Assembly (NCBI GenBank): GCA_016296185.1
Contig: JAEDJT010000027.1
Location: 1 to 19,782 of the forward strand
Direction: 5' to 3'
Origin: Bacilli bacterium
GTDB taxonomy: Bacteria; Bacillota_I; Bacilli_A; RF39; UBA660
Length of the DNA stretch: 19,782 nucleotides
Positions 7,937 to 15,157 of this stretch are shown piece after piece. The notes under the pieces are model-generated. The model had not been told where the DNA came from. It was given only the letters and a program-made list of their open reading frames with translations, and did no database searches. The translations under genes and the position numbers were made by a program. Each line of letters starts with the position of its first letter. Positions within the stretch are counted from its first letter, which is position 1.

Positions 7937-8794
7937 TTGAATCAAGAGTTAATTAATAGATATGAAAATTATTTAAAGAATTATAAAAGGTCTAATGAAA
8001 AAACAATTAGAAATTATATATATGATTTAAAAGCATTTGATAAGTTTATAGATAAAGAATTCACTGATGTATCAGAAGAAGATATTGACACATATATACA
8101 AAATAAAAAAGATAAGAAAATAAGTCCTAGTAGGATTAATTTTAGTATAGCTACGCTATCTTCATTTTATAAGTATTTAAAAAAAATAAAAATAACAAAA
8201 GATAATCCTGTTGAAAATATATCTAGATTGAAGATAAAAAGAAAAAAAGAAATAGAATATTTATCAACTTACCAAATATATGAAACAAGAAGAAAATTAG
8301 CAGAATATGGTGATAAACAACTAGAGGTATTTTTTGGAATATTAGTTGCATCTGCACCGAAGAAATATATGATAAGTAAATTAGAATGGAGAAAAATTAA
8401 GTGGAAACAAAACTATATAGAGGTAGTGATAAATGAAAAAGAAAGAGGAATATTATATTTAGATAACTATACAATGGAGAGATTAACTGAATTAAGAAAA
8501 GAACGCAAAGATAAACATATCAAAAAGAAATGGATATTTATCACTAGATATAAAGGTAATTGGAAAGATATAGGAGATTCAACTATTACCTATTGGTTGA
8601 ATAAGATTGCTAAAATAGCAGAAGTAGATAGATTAACTATTAGTAGTATGAAAACTACTATGTTGCATTATTTAAAAAATGGTAGGAGATTTTCAGATGA
8701 AAAGATAAATAAAATATTAAATATAAATCGTTTTGATAATGAATTTAGGAGTATATATTTACAAGATTTAGAGGAAATTATTAAAATGGAATAG
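7937..8794 (+). CDS. Tyrosine-recombinase-fold protein with degenerate active site
   Basis: The start is TTG, supported by AAGGAGGTGAT seven bases upstream. Residues ~4-90 match the SAM-like core-binding domain of XerC/XerD-type recombinases (TIRNYIYDLKAFDKFI, INFSIATLSSFYKYL). The C-terminal domain can be followed by eye, but key residues have changed. Arg I is K142 (SAPKKYMISKLEW in place of the TGLR-SEL---W pattern), H-x-x-R has become S236-x-x-K239, and the second His position is Ile or Asn near 263-264. A lysine (K168) and a terminal tyrosine (Y274, RSIYLQDL) remain. Strand exchange therefore looks unlikely. The SPbeta master repressor MrpR (YopR) is a known integrase-fold protein without recombinase activity, so a DNA-binding regulator is a reasonable inference. 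A divergent active recombinase is the alternative. Confidence 0.75.
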   Translation: MNQELINRYENYLKNYKRSNEKTIRNYIYDLKAFDKFIDKEFTDVSEEDIDTYIQNKKDKKISPSRINFSIATLSSFYKYLKKIKITKDNPVENISRLKIKRKKEIEYLSTYQIYETRRKLAEYGDKQLEVFFGILVASAPKKYMISKLEWRKIKWKQNYIEVVINEKERGILYLDNYTMERLTELRKERKDKHIKKKWIFITRYKGNWKDIGDSTITYWLNKIAKIAEVDRLTISSMKTTMLHYLKNGRRFSDEKINKILNINRFDNEFRSIYLQDLEEIIKME

Positions 8795-8800
8795 TATAAT
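8786..8800 (+). promoter_or_regulatory. Weak copy of the promoter-like element (C)
   Basis: GGAATAGTATAATAT overlaps the stop codon of the recombinase-like gene (TAG 8792-8794), with TATAAT at 8795-8800 and a strong ribosome site starting a few bases later. The upstream GGAACA box is not in register here, so this copy is doubtful. Confidence 0.35.
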
Positions 8801-8820
8801 ATATTAAGGGAGGTGATTAG

Positions 8821-9168
8821 TTGAAACATAATATTATGTGGAGTTTTAGAGGTGCAAATGAAAAGAATAAATTGTTATTAATAAACTACAAAAAGAGTTT
8901 ACAATATAGTGATGTAAATGATGACACAATTAAGGCATATCAAAAAGATGTATATGGTCTTATGATATGGTTGCAGAATAAAGATATAGACACATTAGAA
9001 GCAACAGTAGATGATTTATCTGAATATATGAATTCATTGGATATAAGTAAAGGTAGAAGAGAAAGGATATTAGTTAGTTTAAATAGATTTTATGAACTCA
9101 ACAAGAAGAATAAAAAAATAAAAAATAATATTATTAAAGAATATAGAACACTTAAACAATTAAAATAG
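8821..9168 (+). CDS. Stand-alone recombinase core-binding (SAM-like) domain protein
   Basis: This 115-aa protein starts at TTG after GGGAGGTGATTAG, almost the same initiation context as the gene before it. Residues ~20-95 resemble the N-terminal core-binding domain of tyrosine recombinases: DDTIKAYQKDVYGLMIWLQ, TVDDLSEYMNSL and RERILVSLNRFYEL, parallel to the equivalent helices of the upstream protein. No catalytic domain follows; the frame ends at TAG inside promoter-like element D. It may be a truncated paralogue, or a DNA-binding partner or competitor of the upstream protein. The C-terminus is highly basic (KKNKKIKNNIIKEYRTLKQLK), consistent with DNA binding. Confidence 0.7.
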   Translation: MKHNIMWSFRGANEKNKLLLINYKKSLQYSDVNDDTIKAYQKDVYGLMIWLQNKDIDTLEATVDDLSEYMNSLDISKGRRERILVSLNRFYELNKKNKKIKNNIIKEYRTLKQLK

Positions 9169-9174
9169 TATAAT
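9145..9174 (+). promoter_or_regulatory. Promoter-like element D (AGAACA-N18-TATAAT)
   Basis: AGAACA at 9145-9150 and TATAAT at 9169-9174 are again 18 bases apart, with ATTAAAATAG before the -10. The upstream half is coding: the -35-like box and spacer form the last codons and stop of the preceding gene. It would drive thyA and the DHFR gene. Confidence 0.6.
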
Positions 9175-9180
9175 ATAATA

Positions 9181-9198
9181 TACCTACTTTGGTAGGTA
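9181..9198 (+). promoter_or_regulatory. Hairpin at predicted 5' end of the thyA transcript
   Basis: TACCTAC (9181-9187) pairs with GTAGGTA (9192-9198) around TTTG. It begins six bases after the -10 of element D and lacks a following T-run. Its position matches the hairpins after elements A and B, but the stem sequence is different. Confidence 0.55.
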
Positions 9199-9220
9199 AA
9201 TAAATATAAGGAGTGATAGT

Positions 9221-10075
9221 ATGACGAAAATGGATGATAATTTTAAAAAGGCTGTTAAATATATAATAGATGAAGGGTCGTTTGATGTTAATCCAAGACC
9301 TTATTGGTTAGAAGAAGATGGAAGTCATACTCCTGCACATACTAAATTTGTTACAGCTTATACTAATGAATATAGGTTAGATAAAGGAGAATTTCCAATG
9401 TTGACACTAAGACCAAGTCCTTGGAAAACTGCAATAAAAGAATTGTTTTGGATATTTATTCATCCCTCAAATTCAATAGATGAATTAAAAGAAAAATATA
9501 ATATACATTATTGGGATGAATGGAATGTCGGTGATAACACAATTGGTTATAGATATGGACATACAGTTAAAAGATTTGACTTATTCAATAAGTTATTAGA
9601 TGACATAAAAAATAATCCTTATGGAAGACGACATATATTAAGTCTGTGGCAAGATATAGAATTTGATGAAGAAGAAAAAGGCTTACACCCATGTTGTTTC
9701 CAAACATTATGGACTGTAGATGGCGAATATTTAGATATGACTTTAATACAAAGAAGTGGAGATTTATTAGGAGCTTCAATAGGAATAAACGAAATACAAT
9801 ATGCAGGTTTATTAGTTATGGTAGCTTGGGAATGTGGATATAAACCTAGAAAATTTACACACTTTATTCAAAATTTACACATATATGACAGACATATACC
9901 TATATGTGAAGAATTATGTGAAAGAGAAACTATTGAATGTAATCCTATGCTAGTAATAGATACAGATAAAAAATCAATATTTGATTTAGATATAAATGAT
10001 TTTAAAATGATAGGATATCCACTTAATGAAATTAAAGAAAAAAATCCTCAAGTTAAATTCCCATTAGCTATATAA
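9221..10075 (+). CDS. thyA: Thymidylate synthase (ThyA type)
   Basis: The 284-aa enzyme converts dUMP to dTMP using methylene-tetrahydrofolate. Visible motifs are TPAHT near the N-terminus, RRHI (136-139) in the phosphate site, the active-site P157-C158 (HPCCFQTLW), QRSGD (177-181), N190 in GINEIQY and HIYDRH (220-225). The conserved Asn (N190) argues for dUMP rather than dCMP specificity. The PC-x-x-x-T-W context resembles the Bacillus ThyA/phi3T ThyP3 branch more than E. coli ThyA, as I recall those sequences. The ATG follows AAGGAGTGAT. The DHFR gene begins 11 bases after the stop, forming the classical pair in which DHFR regenerates the folate oxidised by ThyA. Confidence 0.95.
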   Translation: MTKMDDNFKKAVKYIIDEGSFDVNPRPYWLEEDGSHTPAHTKFVTAYTNEYRLDKGEFPMLTLRPSPWKTAIKELFWIFIHPSNSIDELKEKYNIHYWDEWNVGDNTIGYRYGHTVKRFDLFNKLLDDIKNNPYGRRHILSLWQDIEFDEEEKGLHPCCFQTLWTVDGEYLDMTLIQRSGDLLGASIGINEIQYAGLLVMVAWECGYKPRKFTHFIQNLHIYDRHIPICEELCERETIECNPMLVIDTDKKSIFDLDINDFKMIGYPLNEIKEKNPQVKFPLAI

Positions 10076-10086
10076 GGAGTGGTATT

Positions 10087-10659
10087 ATGGTAAAAATGAT
10101 ATTATGTTGTGATATGATTGGTAATATAGGCAAGAATAACGATTTGTTATTTAAAATGAAAGAAGATATGAAATTTTTTAAACAAATGACTACTAATAAT
10201 ATAGTTATTATGGGATACAATACTTGGTTATCATTAGGAGAAAAGCCTTTACCTAATAGAGTGAATATAGTTATGACAGATAAAACTATTAAAAATATAC
10301 AAACTGAAACAGACCTATTGAAAGTAATAAATGATTATAAAAAATATCCTCAAGATATATATATAATTGGTGGTGCTTATGTATACAATCAAGCATTAGA
10401 ATTAGACCTGATTGATGAAGTGTTGATAACTCTAGTTCCTACAATAGTAAAAGATGCAGATGTATCGGTAAAATATGATTTAATAGATAAATTTGATAAA
10501 AAAGAAATTATAAAAACTTTTATCAATGAAGAAGGAATGGAAGTAAAAATATTTAAATATTCAAAGTATAAAGCAAATGAAAATAAAATAAAGAATATTG
10601 AAAATAATATAGGATTTCCACCATTTGGAGACGAATTTGATTTTTATAGATGGAATTAA
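10087..10659 (+). CDS. Dihydrofolate reductase with C-terminal extension
   Basis: Residues 1-~159 follow the DHFR fold. They show NIGKNNDLLF (loop near the active site), KEDMKFFK with acidic residue D27 at the substrate position, IMGYNTW (41-47), PNRVNIVM with R58, and the cofactor glycines in YIIGGAYVY (G95-G96). It reduces dihydrofolate to tetrahydrofolate with NADPH and supports the adjacent thymidylate synthase. At 190 aa it is about 30 residues longer than typical bacterial DHFR. The extra tail (residues ~160-190, ending in NNIGFPPFGDEFDFYRWN) is unexplained. It shares the thyA transcript (AAGGAGTGG ribosome site, 11-bp gap) and is followed by a terminator-like hairpin. Confidence 0.92.
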   Translation: MVKMILCCDMIGNIGKNNDLLFKMKEDMKFFKQMTTNNIVIMGYNTWLSLGEKPLPNRVNIVMTDKTIKNIQTETDLLKVINDYKKYPQDIYIIGGAYVYNQALELDLIDEVLITLVPTIVKDADVSVKYDLIDKFDKKEIIKTFINEEGMEVKIFKYSKYKANENKIKNIENNIGFPPFGDEFDFYRWN

Positions 10660-10675
10660 AATAAACAATTAAAAT

Positions 10676-10704
10676 AGCCTTACCTACAATGGTAGGGCTT
10701 TATT
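10676..10704 (+). terminator. Terminator-like hairpin after the DHFR gene
   Basis: AGCCTTACC (10676-10684) pairs with GGTAGGGCT (10691-10699) with one G-U pair and a 6-base loop, followed by TTATT. It would end the thyA-DHFR transcript. The T-tract is short, so some read-through into the fibre gene is possible. Confidence 0.65.
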
Positions 10705-10717
10705 AATAAGAGGTGAT

Positions 10718-13700
10718 ATGATGAAAATAAGTAATGTGACAGTTTTAAATACAAACCTTACAAATAATACAGCTAAAATATCGTTTACTATATCAGAAGC
10801 AACTGAAAATGTAAACGTATATTTAAAGATAAATAATGAAGAATATAAAGCAATATTTTTTAATAAAGCTAATGGATACTCAGAATATACAACAAATGTA
10901 TCAAGAGGAGTAAATAATTTACTTTTAAAAGCTACTGATTCTACAACTGAATATATATCAGAACCTATACAAGTATTATTAAAAGAAGCTCCTTCAATTA
11001 AAAATTTAAAATGTTCATATTCGGATTCAACAGGAAAATATATATTAAACTTTGCATTTAACGGAGATAGTAATTTTAAATATAATATATATCTTAAATT
11101 AGATACTAATGATTATATAGAAGTATTATCCAATCAAATAAGTGGAGATAAAACTATTGAACAAACATCTACAATGGGAGAGCATACTTGTATTTTAAAA
11201 GTATCTGATGGATACAATGATTATACTTTTTCACCATTTCAATTTGAAATAACTAATCATAAGCCTATATTATCAAAAGTATTAGTAACAGATATAACTA
11301 ACAACGGTGAGGCTTATATATATTATTCAACTAAAGATATTGAATCTTCAACCTTAACGCATAAATTAACAATAGGAACTACAGAAACAGTTATAACACC
11401 TACTCAAGTCGATAATTTTTATAGTTATAAGGTTACTGGTCTATCTGAAGGAACTTTTAATTGTATGATAAGTATATCAGATGGTATAGATACAGTTTCA
11501 TCAGATATATTCACAATAGAAGTATTTTCTGATACTACTGATAAAAAAGAATTATTAAGAAGAGCAAAAATAAGATATGATAGTGCTTACCAACAATTAA
11601 GAGATATTATAGTATCAGTTATATCAGATTTAAAATATGATTATGATATTGAAAATGGTTTAATTGCTAAAGCACAAGATAATTATAAAATAGAATATAG
11701 TAATTTTAATAAGATATCTCAACAATCTATTGACACAATAGGAACTAATAAAGTCAATGTAACAAGACAAGATTTAGAAACTCAAATAAATGATGTTGAT
11801 AATGCTGTTGATACACTAGAAACGACTATGAATGGTGTGTTTAAAGATGGTATATTAGATGAAAGTGAAAAGAAAATATTGGAAGAAAATCTTAATCTAG
11901 TTGCAAAAGAAAAAGCAGATGTAGATAGGGATTATGAAACATTATATAACAATGAAGATTTATTAGACCCTGCTAAAACTAAATTACAAACTAAATACAA
12001 CGATTTTACAACTGTTCATACTACATTAGCAACTACAGTTAATGATATAATTAATAAAATAGGAATAATAGATAATACAGATAAATCCAATATAGATACT
12101 GCATTTGAAAATTGGAGAGTTGCATTAGGTGATTATAGAAATGCTTCATTAGAAGCTATTGATAGTATAGCTAAGAAAAAAGCAGATGATAGTGCAGATG
12201 TAGTTGATAAAAAATGGGCAGAAATAATACTAGACCCTGATATAGGTATACAAGCACAAGTAGGAAACTTATCTACAACAGTAAATGGATTTGACCAAAG
12301 AATAACTAATGTAGAAATAACGACAGAAGGAGTTAGTTCTACTGTATCATCTATGCAATCAACGGTAGACGGATTTGATAATAGGATTACTACTGCTGAA
12401 TCTAATATCACTCAATTATCTAATAAAATAACTTCTACCGTAATGACAACAGATGATGTTAAATCCATTATAGAACAAAGTCCTAGTTCGGTAAGAATAG
12501 GTTTTAATGGAATATCTGATAATGTAGTTATAAACTCAAGTGGTTTAACTGTAAATCAAGGTGCAATAGCTTGTGACCAATTATGTACACCAAGTGGACA
12601 CGACCCAATAATTTATTTATTTGGTAATGATGGAAACTGTGCGATAGACGCTACTAAACAATATAATAGTGGTTGGGGTACAGCTATACGTTTAAAATGG
12701 GATAATTATAATTATTATTATATAAGTGATAATGCTGCAGTTATTTATCAATATGGATATGAATCATTTACATTTAGAACTAATGAAGATGAAAGAGGTA
12801 TATCTGAAATAGTGACGCCTAATGGGACATTAGCTTTTAGGTCTGGTTCTTCAAATCAATATACAACTCATAGGTTAACATTTGATGATATGGGTGTAGC
12901 AGTAAACGGAGATTCTTTTTATCAAGTAAAACAAACAGGAAGTATGGCTGCGAGAACTTATACTGCGTGTGATGGAACTTCTATATCATTTGGAACTGAC
13001 AATATAAAACTTCATATACCTTATAAAAGTCAACAACGAGATTATGCAGTTAAGTTTCATTTAACAGATACAAATAGTTTTAATATTTCTTCTGTTGGAG
13101 GAACATTATTATTGGCATCTCATGGACTATATTGGAATGGTGATGTTGTTTTAAATGCTTCTAACTATACTAACTATTGTGCATCTAGTTCTCATAGCCA
13201 TAGTGGATATGCTAGTAGTTCTCATAGCCATAGTGGATATGCTAGTAGTTCTCATAGTCATCATAGAATAGAGTCTGATTATAGTAGTTCATATTGCGTA
13301 AATTGTTGGGCAGGTTCTAGTGGAGGAGAAGTTGGTCTCCAAGCAGGTGGTGCTACTGTATTTTTAGCTAACTATGGAGCTTTTTCTTTATATCCTACTA
13401 GTTCTAATATAGATTTAGGAGCAAGTTCATCTAATTCTAATAGATGGAGATATATATATGCTCAAAATAGTTTAAATACTTCAGATATAAAATATAAAGA
13501 GAATGTCATATATATAGATGAAATTTTATCTCAAACACATTTTAGAATATCGGAAGAAACGACAATAGATACAAATAATCAACAAGAAACATTATTTTTG
13601 GATTTTATTAAAAATGATTTTAGACCAGCATTATTTAATTATATAGAAAAAGAAGGGGAAAAACAATTAGCAGATGAACAAATAGGATTTATAGCTAATG

Positions 13701-13897
13701 ATATTATAGATACAGAAATAGGTCAAACATTTTTATATGATTGTAGCGAAGATGGAGAACAAGATATAATGTTTAGTCAAAGTGGTTATACAACTGTTAT
13801 AGCTAGAGCATTACAAGAAGAGATAATGGTAAGAGAAAATAAAATATTAGAATTAGAAAATAGAATAGCAGAGTTAGAAAATAAGTTAAATAAATAA
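10718..13897 (+). CDS. Long tail fibre with C-terminal peptidase S74 chaperone
   Basis: The 1059-aa protein starts with about three Ig-like beta domains (residues ~1-90, 92-180, 182-272). Helical coiled-coil regions follow (~275-590, for example the repeated STTVNGFDQRIT / STVDGFDNRIT), then a beta-rich shaft and tip (~600-910). Three HxH motifs sit at H826/H828, H836/H838 and H846/H848, like the metal-binding histidines of trimeric phage fibres. The C-terminal ~140 residues are an intramolecular chaperone: TSDIKYKENV gives the S922/K927 dyad expected for S74 self-cleavage, and a closing coiled coil (ENKILELENRIAELENKL) follows. It should trimerise and cleave off its own C-terminus. ATG codons at 10718 and 10721 are both possible, and the second is better spaced from AGAGG. 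Confidence 0.9.
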   Translation: MMKISNVTVLNTNLTNNTAKISFTISEATENVNVYLKINNEEYKAIFFNKANGYSEYTTNVSRGVNNLLLKATDSTTEYISEPIQVLLKEAPSIKNLKCSYSDSTGKYILNFAFNGDSNFKYNIYLKLDTNDYIEVLSNQISGDKTIEQTSTMGEHTCILKVSDGYNDYTFSPFQFEITNHKPILSKVLVTDITNNGEAYIYYSTKDIESSTLTHKLTIGTTETVITPTQVDNFYSYKVTGLSEGTFNCMISISDGIDTVSSDIFTIEVFSDTTDKKELLRRAKIRYDSAYQQLRDIIVSVISDLKYDYDIENGLIAKAQDNYKIEYSNFNKISQQSIDTIGTNKVNVTRQDLETQINDVDNAVDTLETTMNGVFKDGILDESEKKILEENLNLVAKEKADVDRDYETLYNNEDLLDPAKTKLQTKYNDFTTVHTTLATTVNDIINKIGIIDNTDKSNIDTAFENWRVALGDYRNASLEAIDSIAKKKADDSADVVDKKWAEIILDPDIGIQAQVGNLSTTVNGFDQRITNVEITTEGVSSTVSSMQSTVDGFDNRITTAESNITQLSNKITSTVMTTDDVKSIIEQSPSSVRIGFNGISDNVVINSSGLTVNQGAIACDQLCTPSGHDPIIYLFGNDGNCAIDATKQYNSGWGTAIRLKWDNYNYYYISDNAAVIYQYGYESFTFRTNEDERGISEIVTPNGTLAFRSGSSNQYTTHRLTFDDMGVAVNGDSFYQVKQTGSMAARTYTACDGTSISFGTDNIKLHIPYKSQQRDYAVKFHLTDTNSFNISSVGGTLLLASHGLYWNGDVVLNASNYTNYCASSSHSHSGYASSSHSHSGYASSSHSHHRIESDYSSSYCVNCWAGSSGGEVGLQAGGATVFLANYGAFSLYPTSSNIDLGASSSNSNRWRYIYAQNSLNTSDIKYKENVIYIDEILSQTHFRISEETTIDTNNQQETLFLDFIKNDFRPALFNYIEKEGEKQLADEQIGFIANDIIDTEIGQTFLYDCSEDGEQDIMFSQSGYTTVIARALQEEIMVRENKILELENRIAELENKLNK
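13181..13260 (+). repeat. 30-bp tandem repeat encoding SSHSHSGYAS
   Basis: A 30-bp unit is present about 2.7 times (13181-13210 with a few changes, 13211-13240, 13241-13260 partial). It encodes ASSSHSHSGY. The DNA is almost perfectly repeated, so copy number could change by slippage and alter the number of HxH metal sites in the fibre. Confidence 0.85.
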
Positions 13898-13898
13898 A

Positions 13899-13920
13899 AG
13901 GATTGATATTACTCAATCCT
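13899..13920 (-). terminator. Convergent terminator between fibre gene and parR
   Basis: AGGATTGA (13899-13906) pairs with TCAATCCT (13913-13920) around six bases. Read on the minus strand it is followed by TTTTATTT, so it is a good terminator for the partition operon, and its stem includes the parR stop codon. On the plus strand the T-run is absent, so termination of the fibre transcript here is less certain. Confidence 0.75.
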
Positions 13921-14146
13921 TCATGCTATTTCTTATATTTGCAATAGACTTAGGAAGTGTTTTATCTTTCTTTTCTATTGCATTTTCTTTTGATTTAATT
14001 TGAATATTATTACCCAACATTATACTAAATATAATACGTTCTAATGCTACTGAGATAGATGATAAACCATATTCTTCTTGATAAGATTTAATATAATTAA
14101 ATACATCTGTTTCTAAATAAAATGACCTTTGAACTTTCTTCGCCAT
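13913..14146 (-). CDS. Ribbon-helix-helix protein, probable ParR-type partition adaptor
   Basis: The first ~45 residues of this 77-aa protein fit a ribbon-helix-helix DNA-binding domain: a short strand (VQRSFYLE) followed by two helices (DVFNYIKSYQEEYG and SISVALERIIFSIM). The remaining ~30 residues are basic and polar, and could bind actin filaments. It starts after AGGAGG 11 bases downstream of the actin-like gene. In type II plasmid partition (ParM/ParR and Alp-type systems) the adaptor is a small RHH protein encoded directly after the actin gene. It binds the centromere and represses the operon. The role is inferred from fold and position; a simple CopG-like repressor is the alternative. 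Confidence 0.75.
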   Translation of the reverse strand: MAKKVQRSFYLETDVFNYIKSYQEEYGLSSISVALERIIFSIMLGNNIQIKSKENAIEKKDKTLPKSIANIRNSMKD

Positions 14147-14157
14147 ACATATTCCTC

Positions 14158-15093
14158 CTATTCAAATAACATAGTTGCTACATAATACGCACCTTGTGCT
14201 GTGGCCATTTGTGGGTCGTTTATCTTGATAAAATTATCTTCAAATTCTAATGCAATACTAGTACCTCCAGCTATAAATATGTCATGTTCCTTCCCTTCAT
14301 TCGGTAAAAATGATTCAAGTTTTTGTTGGATACTTTCTGATGCCCATTTATTTGCTCTTTCCTTATATTCATTATAATCAGTATTATTGCTATCTATTTC
14401 CATTAAATCTTTTATAATTCCATCATTTTTCAATTGTGACCTTACAAATGTCAATATATCTTGTTGTCCATAATGAATTGTGGTAGACAATTTATCATTA
14501 AATATTCCACCTACTTCAAATGTTGATACTTCCATAGTTTTAAATCCTATTGAACAGAATACTGTTGGTCTTTCATCGTTTACATTTCCACCAAATACAT
14601 TATAGAATAATGAATCAGACTCCCTAAATATCTCAACATCTATTACCTCAACTGTTTTAACTGTATTACTAATGTTATCTTTAACAGTAAAACATTTATC
14701 TTTATATGTGTTTTGAATTTCTTTTAACACTGTCTTAGTATAGTTGTCATTTGGAACAGTAAATAATACTTTAATCTTATCAGTAAATGCTATTTCTGAT
14801 ATTACAGCGTGAAATAACGTTTGTACTGTCATAGTAGTTTTTGAATCTTTACTATTTCTAATTGGGTCATGTGATTCTTTTAATGCTAAATCACCTATAA
14901 ATAAATCTTCTCCTCGTACGTTTATATAAATAGGATTTTTATATTTAGATAAATCAATATCTCTACCATCACCTACAATGCTTTTAAATTTAGTTTCATA
15001 TACTTGACCTTCAAATTCTGTCTTAGCTTTAACCCATGACCTACCAAAATCCATAGATATTATTTGATAATCATCCAAACTAATTCTTTTCAT
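14158..15093 (-). CDS. ParM/Alp-type actin-like DNA-segregation ATPase
   Basis: The 311-aa protein has the actin/Hsp70 ATPase layout. Phosphate-1 is MDFGRSWVK (D15, G17, K22), connecting segments are KVLFTVPNDNY (~108-118), phosphate-2 is CSIGFKTMEVST (180-191), and the adenosine motif is IFIAGGTS (272-279), with a C-terminal GAYYVA helix. Size and order fit ParM-like plasmid and phage actins, which form filaments that push replicon copies apart. Phosphate-2 is unusual: the acidic residue expected where DxGxxTxD begins is S181. A GGAGG ribosome site precedes the ATG, and a TTGATA-N17-TATAAT promoter lies upstream. The RHH gene downstream completes a ParM-ParR pair. Confidence 0.85.
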   Translation of the reverse strand: MKRISLDDYQIISMDFGRSWVKAKTEFEGQVYETKFKSIVGDGRDIDLSKYKNPIYINVRGEDLFIGDLALKESHDPIRNSKDSKTTMTVQTLFHAVISEIAFTDKIKVLFTVPNDNYTKTVLKEIQNTYKDKCFTVKDNISNTVKTVEVIDVEIFRESDSLFYNVFGGNVNDERPTVFCSIGFKTMEVSTFEVGGIFNDKLSTTIHYGQQDILTFVRSQLKNDGIIKDLMEIDSNNTDYNEYKERANKWASESIQQKLESFLPNEGKEHDIFIAGGTSIALEFEDNFIKINDPQMATAQGAYYVATMLFE

Positions 15094-15128
15094 AATTTAC
15101 CTCCAACTTAAATATAAATTATACATAC

Positions 15129-15157
15129 ATTATATCTTAATATTTAATCTATATCAA
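15129..15157 (-). promoter_or_regulatory. Sigma-A-like promoter of the parM-parR operon
   Basis: On the minus strand TTGATA (15157-15152) is 17 bases from TATAAT (15134-15129), a near-consensus vegetative promoter. It is unlike the RGAACA-N18-TATAAT elements used elsewhere, which suggests that the partition operon is read by host polymerase, for example in the lysogen. Confidence 0.7.

Larger units (their letters stand above)
9153..10699 (+). repeat. Related direct repeats flanking the thyA-DHFR cassette
   Basis: TAAACAATTAAAATAG occurs at 9153-9168 and, identically over 16 bases, at 10662-10677. Each copy is followed by a hairpin with TACCTAC..TGGTAGG. The left copy has a TATAAT-containing insert between the two parts, while the right copy lacks it, so only the left can be a promoter. 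The repeats enclose thyA and the DHFR gene precisely. Confidence 0.75.

Noticed and set aside
7937..9168. An integration module with attP
   Set aside because: Neither protein has an intact catalytic set, and I found no tRNA-like or other recognisable attachment sequence next to the genes.
13181..13260. Tandem repeat as an origin iteron or regulatory array
   Set aside because: It lies in frame within the fibre gene and encodes a regular HxH protein repeat, which explains it.
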